Positions 3,796 through 6,749 of a stretch of DNA of 6,749 bases are shown piece by piece. The translations under genes and the position numbers were made by a program. Position 1 is the stretch's first letter; each line of letters starts with the position of its first letter. Source of the stretch: Acidilobaceae archaeon (GTDB lineage: Archaea > Thermoproteota > Thermoprotei_A > Sulfolobales > Acidilobaceae); NCBI GenBank assembly GCA_027044005.1, contig JALUDK010000002.1, positions 1 to 6,749 on the forward strand, read 5' to 3'. The notes beneath the pieces were generated by a model, which was not told the DNA's origin, ran no database searches, and worked only from the letters and a program-made list of their open reading frames with translations.

Positions 3796-6748
3796 TGGAG
3801 GGCCACCAGGCTAGGCGCTGGAGTAGGGCTATAGCTGGCGGTGTTAGGATGAGCGCTGCATTCAGCCCTGCTGCTAGGACTCCAAGCACTAGGGCAGTAC
3901 CCATCTGGCTCAGCCCGGGACTGCTGGCTAGGGTTAGGCCGAGGTATGCGCCAGCCATTATGGCTGAGAGGCCTAGGACTATCGGTGTGCCCCGTGCTAT
4001 CGACCATGCTACTGCATCCCTGCTACACTCCCTAATGCACTCCTCCCTGGCCCTGGCTAGGTAGAAGCTGTTGTAGTCCATCCCCACTCCTAGTATCGCT
4101 GTGAAGACTATCACGGGGAGGTACCATATGACCTCGGTTCCCAGCACGTTCTGGTATAGTAGTACTGTCAGCGAGCTCCCCCAGAGGGCTGCCAGGCCTA
4201 CTGAGAGCACAGCCGCAGCCGCTGTCAGCACTCCTCCATAGGCTGCTAGCATCGTTAGGAACATTAGGACTAGGGCTACCGGGTATACCCTACCGTAGAA
4301 TACCTGGTTTATAAGCTCCTTGAAGTCCAGGTTCATAGCCGGCAGGCCCCCGACCAGGCTTCCTGGGTCTACCCTGTGCGCGGCCTCCCTGACCTGCTCG
4401 GCACACTTGACCCCCTCGCTGCTGACTGGGTTTAACGCCTCGACCGCTTTCACTATACTCGTGTTCCCTAGCCTGCTCGCAGTTGCTATGCATTGTAGGC
4501 TTGATACCGTGCCGGCAACCTCCTGGGCCTTGGCCGGGCTGGATGCAACTATGTATATCGGGTAGAGGGTTCCGGGGTCGTAGTAGGTGTTTATCATCTC
4601 GAGCGCCTTCCTTGAGCCCGTGTCTGGGGGCAGGTTTAGGGCCATGTCGTAGCTACCCTCGAACCCGGCCGCTATCCATGCTGATAGCAGTGTGATCAGG
4701 GCGACAGCCGCCAGGGGGGCTAGGGGCCTCCTCGATACTGCCTTGCCTAGTGGCAGGAGCCTGTGGCGCCCTTGGGAGTTGGTTGGGTGCTTGGGCCACC
4801 AGAACCACCTCTTGGAGCCGACGTAGGCTAGTAGGGCCGGGATGAAGGTTATGCTGGCTAGCATTACTGCTAGTATGGTTAGGGGCACGTTTGAGCCTAT
4901 GCTTGCTATGAAGGGGAAGTCCCTGGCTAGCATCATGCTCCCGAAGCCTATGCTCGCTGTGAGGGCACCGGCCACCACTGGCCTCCTAGACCTGGCGTAT
5001 GCCTCCGCGGCGGCCCTCCTGGGGTCTAGCCCCTCCTGCATGGCTTCTCTGAACCTCTTGGCCACGTAGGCCGCGTAGTCTACCCCTAGGCCCAGGCCTG
5101 TGGTGAACATTATTGTCCTACTCTGTGTAGTCACGTCTATCACGCCCTGCTTGGCTAGTATGAACGCGGCGGCGAGGCTCAGGATGATGCCGAAGCCTAT
5201 TCCTATGAATGGGAGGAAGACTGCGGCTAGGCTCTCTAGTACTAGGGCTAGTATGGCCACGACGAATACCATGCTGAGCCTGTCACTCCTCTCCACGTCC
5301 CTCATCGCCGCCTCCCTGATCTCGTATTCCATAACCGCCTGACCGCCTAGCGCTGTGTCTACCCTGTACCCTGCTGCCCTTAGGCCCGCCTCTAGCAGGC
5401 CCACTGCATCCCTGGCGTTCTCAACCTTCTCCTCTAGGCCCACGCCTCTGGGTTCAAGTATTACTATGAACCCTTGTAGCTCCTTCTCTACCATTATCCC
5501 CCTGAGCCTCTCTATTATCCCGGGGAACACATCCTCTAGCTTGGCTTGCGCCAGCCTCTCCGCCTCCTGGCTCAGGCTCGATTCTCCTGTGTACACCCTT
5601 ACCGCGGCCTCTGCTATGATCCTGGCCTCCTCCTGGGTGAGGTTCCCCTTCTCTGCTATGGTTCCTGCTATCAGGTCTACCGCGCCCCGGGCAACCTCGT
5701 GGGGCGGCTTGCCTAGGAGTCCTTGGTCCCATAGCTTGTCTAGTAGCCGGGCCTCGCCCTGGCTTTCTAGCGCGAGCCTCATTATCTTGTACGCAGCCTC
5801 CTCTAGGCTGTAGACACCCTCTAGGCTCCCGCCTAGGGAGCTTGCTATCAGGGAGGCCGCGACTCCTATTGCTGCTGGGCCTTTAAGGGTGCCGTTGGCT
5901 TGCGGGTCCCTCTCTATCAGTATGCTGGGGAGCGCGTCTAGTATGGTCACGTTTGGTGGTGCCTGCATCCTTAGTATGTCCACTGCTATATTCGCTGCGT
6001 CTTGGCTTGTGAAGTTGCCTTCTAGGGCCTTCAAAGCTATGATTCTTGCTGCCTCTTCTGGTATCCCGACTTCTGTTAGGAAGCTTGTCACCGAGTCTAG
6101 GAGTACCTCGTCCAGCTTGCTAGGGTTGCACCCGCTCTTTACAGTGTTTAGGCCGACCATCCTGGCTAGGGCGGCCCCGTCCTCTGGCATGTCCTTGGTG
6201 AGGATCTGGACTGCGTTGAGCGCGGCCAGCTCTCTGGCCTTGGGTAGTAGGGCCTCTATCCTCTCTAGGAGCAGGTCCTGGCCTATGGTGGGGTTGTTGG
6301 CTACTATCATCCTATGGTCGGTATCGTTCGCGACGGCCTCTATCCACGCCTGCCTTACGGCTTCTAGTAGAGGTGCCGCTTCTTTTGGCAGCGTGGTGTT
6401 TAGTATCCTGTACGCTAGCTCCGCCCCCGCGCTATTATTCCAGGCGCTGGGCCCGCCTATCGATAGCGTGTAGTTGTAGACTAGCGCTACTAGTTTGGGG
6501 TCTAGCGGCCCTAGCCTGGATTGGCTGCTGGCTGCGATTACCGCTGCTACATCGCTGCTCGTCAGGTTGCCCTTCTGGTATGCTTGTGTCTGCGTCTCTA
6601 GTAGGGCTTCTGCCCTGGTTATGTTGTAGTAGGTGTATGCCATGGCTGGCGTTATGTTTAGGCATACTTGTACTATGCCTTGCTGTAGTTGCCTGAGACC
6701 CGGCGTCGAGCCCTGTATGTTGATGCCTAGGCTGTGTATGGTCGTGTA
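3788..6748 (-). CDS. MMPL/RND-superfamily (HAE3-like) membrane transporter with giant ectodomain, 5' end cut by window
   Basis: Probable proton-driven exporter of lipids or other hydrophobic compounds; the substrate is unknown. The frame is open to the window edge (986 aa visible); ATG 6643 (residue 36) is internal and lacks a ribosome-binding site. Counting from the first full codon: ectodomain 1, residues 1 to about 488; helices TM2-TM6, about 492-643; cytoplasmic linker; TM7, about 676-695; ectodomain 2, about 696-820; TM8-TM12, about 822-973. TM4 and TM10 carry the paired GLGVDY (Asp557-Tyr558) and GVGMDY (Asp891-Tyr892), matching the Asp-Tyr proton-relay pairs of MmpL3. The porter-like ends of both ectodomains resemble each other (ALGGQAVMEYE and LVGGLPAMNLD). 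TM1 and the N-terminus are outside. Ectodomain 1 is several times the usual size, helix-rich, and carries 11 N-x-S/T sequons. It precedes padR in one coupled operon. Confidence 0.9.
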   Translation of the reverse strand, partial: YTTIHSLGINIQGSTPGLRQLQQGIVQVCLNITPAMAYTYYNITRAEALLETQTQAYQKGNLTSSDVAAVIAASSQSRLGPLDPKLVALVYNYTLSIGGPSAWNNSAGAELAYRILNTTLPKEAAPLLEAVRQAWIEAVANDTDHRMIVANNPTIGQDLLLERIEALLPKARELAALNAVQILTKDMPEDGAALARMVGLNTVKSGCNPSKLDEVLLDSVTSFLTEVGIPEEAARIIALKALEGNFTSQDAANIAVDILRMQAPPNVTILDALPSILIERDPQANGTLKGPAAIGVAASLIASSLGGSLEGVYSLEEAAYKIMRLALESQGEARLLDKLWDQGLLGKPPHEVARGAVDLIAGTIAEKGNLTQEEARIIAEAAVRVYTGESSLSQEAERLAQAKLEDVFPGIIERLRGIMVEKELQGFIVILEPRGVGLEEKVENARDAVGLLEAGLRAAGYRVDTALGGQAVMEYEIREAAMRDVERSDRLSMVFVVAILALVLESLAAVFLPFIGIGFGIILSLAAAFILAKQGVIDVTTQSRTIMFTTGLGLGVDYAAYVAKRFREAMQEGLDPRRAAAEAYARSRRPVVAGALTASIGFGSMMLARDFPFIASIGSNVPLTILAVMLASITFIPALLAYVGSKRWFWWPKHPTNSQGRHRLLPLGKAVSRRPLAPLAAVALITLLSAWIAAGFEGSYDMALNLPPDTGSRKALEMINTYYDPGTLYPIYIVASSPAKAQEVAGTVSSLQCIATASRLGNTSIVKAVEALNPVSSEGVKCAEQVREAAHRVDPGSLVGGLPAMNLDFKELINQVFYGRVYPVALVLMFLTMLAAYGGVLTAAAAVLSVGLAALWGSSLTVLLYQNVLGTEVIWYLPVIVFTAILGVGMDYNSFYLARAREECIRECSRDAVAWSIARGTPIVLGLSAIMAGAYLGLTLASSPGLSQMGTALVLGVLAAGLNAALILTPPAIALLQRLAWWPSRR

Positions 6749-6749
6749 T

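Noticed and set aside
5355..5813. Plus-strand 152-codon open frame opposite the transporter
   Set aside because: Ser-rich antisense shadow without a ribosome-binding site or known fold.
5889..6473. Plus-strand 194-codon open frame opposite the transporter
   Set aside because: It is antisense to a well-supported gene, has low-complexity Ser/Ala/Leu composition typical of reading reversed GC-rich codons, and has no start context or recognisable family.
3788..6643. Transporter starting at ATG 6643
   Set aside because: The frame stays open for 35 more codons to the edge, no ribosome-binding site lies upstream of 6643, and the expected TM1 is not present downstream.
6660..6749. PadR operator (ATGT-N8-ACAT type) or promoter near the right edge
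   Set aside because: This region is still transporter coding sequence and I found no clear palindrome; the true promoter lies outside the window.

Overview
The window is almost entirely coding: six genes in two convergent blocks, with gaps of no more than 15 bases. It looks like chromosomal DNA of a hyperthermophilic crenarchaeon, perhaps of the Desulfurococcales (Aeropyrum, Acidilobus or Pyrodictium-like). The reasons are high GC, heavy use of AGG (Arg), ATA (Ile) and CTA (Leu), GTG and TTG starts, strong GGAGGTG ribosome-binding sites, and a protein rich in N-x-S/T sequons on its predicted outer face. The genus is inference; there is no rRNA or other marker.

Plus strand, 2-3319: a succinate dehydrogenase (complex II; succinate:quinone oxidoreductase) operon in the order sdhA-sdhC-sdhD-sdhB. 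sdhA enters already truncated: about 70 N-terminal residues, including most of the FAD dinucleotide-binding region and the covalent flavin His, lie outside. SdhC and SdhD are two small three-helix membrane anchors that are visibly paralogous, each with two aligned His residues, so together they could bind two haems b. SdhB has exactly the 11 Cys needed for one [2Fe-2S], one [4Fe-4S] and one [3Fe-4S] cluster. Electrons would run succinate - FAD - three Fe-S clusters - quinone in the membrane, linking the TCA cycle to respiration. Fumarate reduction is the same chemistry reversed and cannot be excluded.

Minus strand, 6748-3316: a large MMPL/RND-superfamily (HAE3-like) membrane transporter, also truncated at its N-terminus by the window edge, followed seven bases later by a PadR-family regulator. 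The transporter stop codon lies inside a perfect GGAGGTGA ribosome-binding site for the regulator, so the two are almost certainly one coupled operon, probably with the regulator controlling it. The transporter carries an unusually large, helix-rich, sequon-rich ectodomain.

The two operons collide at 3316-3319, where one CTAG palindrome holds the stop codons of both sdhB and padR. No RNA genes, mobile elements, CRISPR arrays or promoters could be identified; the promoters of both operons should lie outside the window. I see no convincing wholly new system. The most unusual items are the transporter ectodomain, its tight link to PadR, and the symmetric di-haem-type SdhC/SdhD pair.
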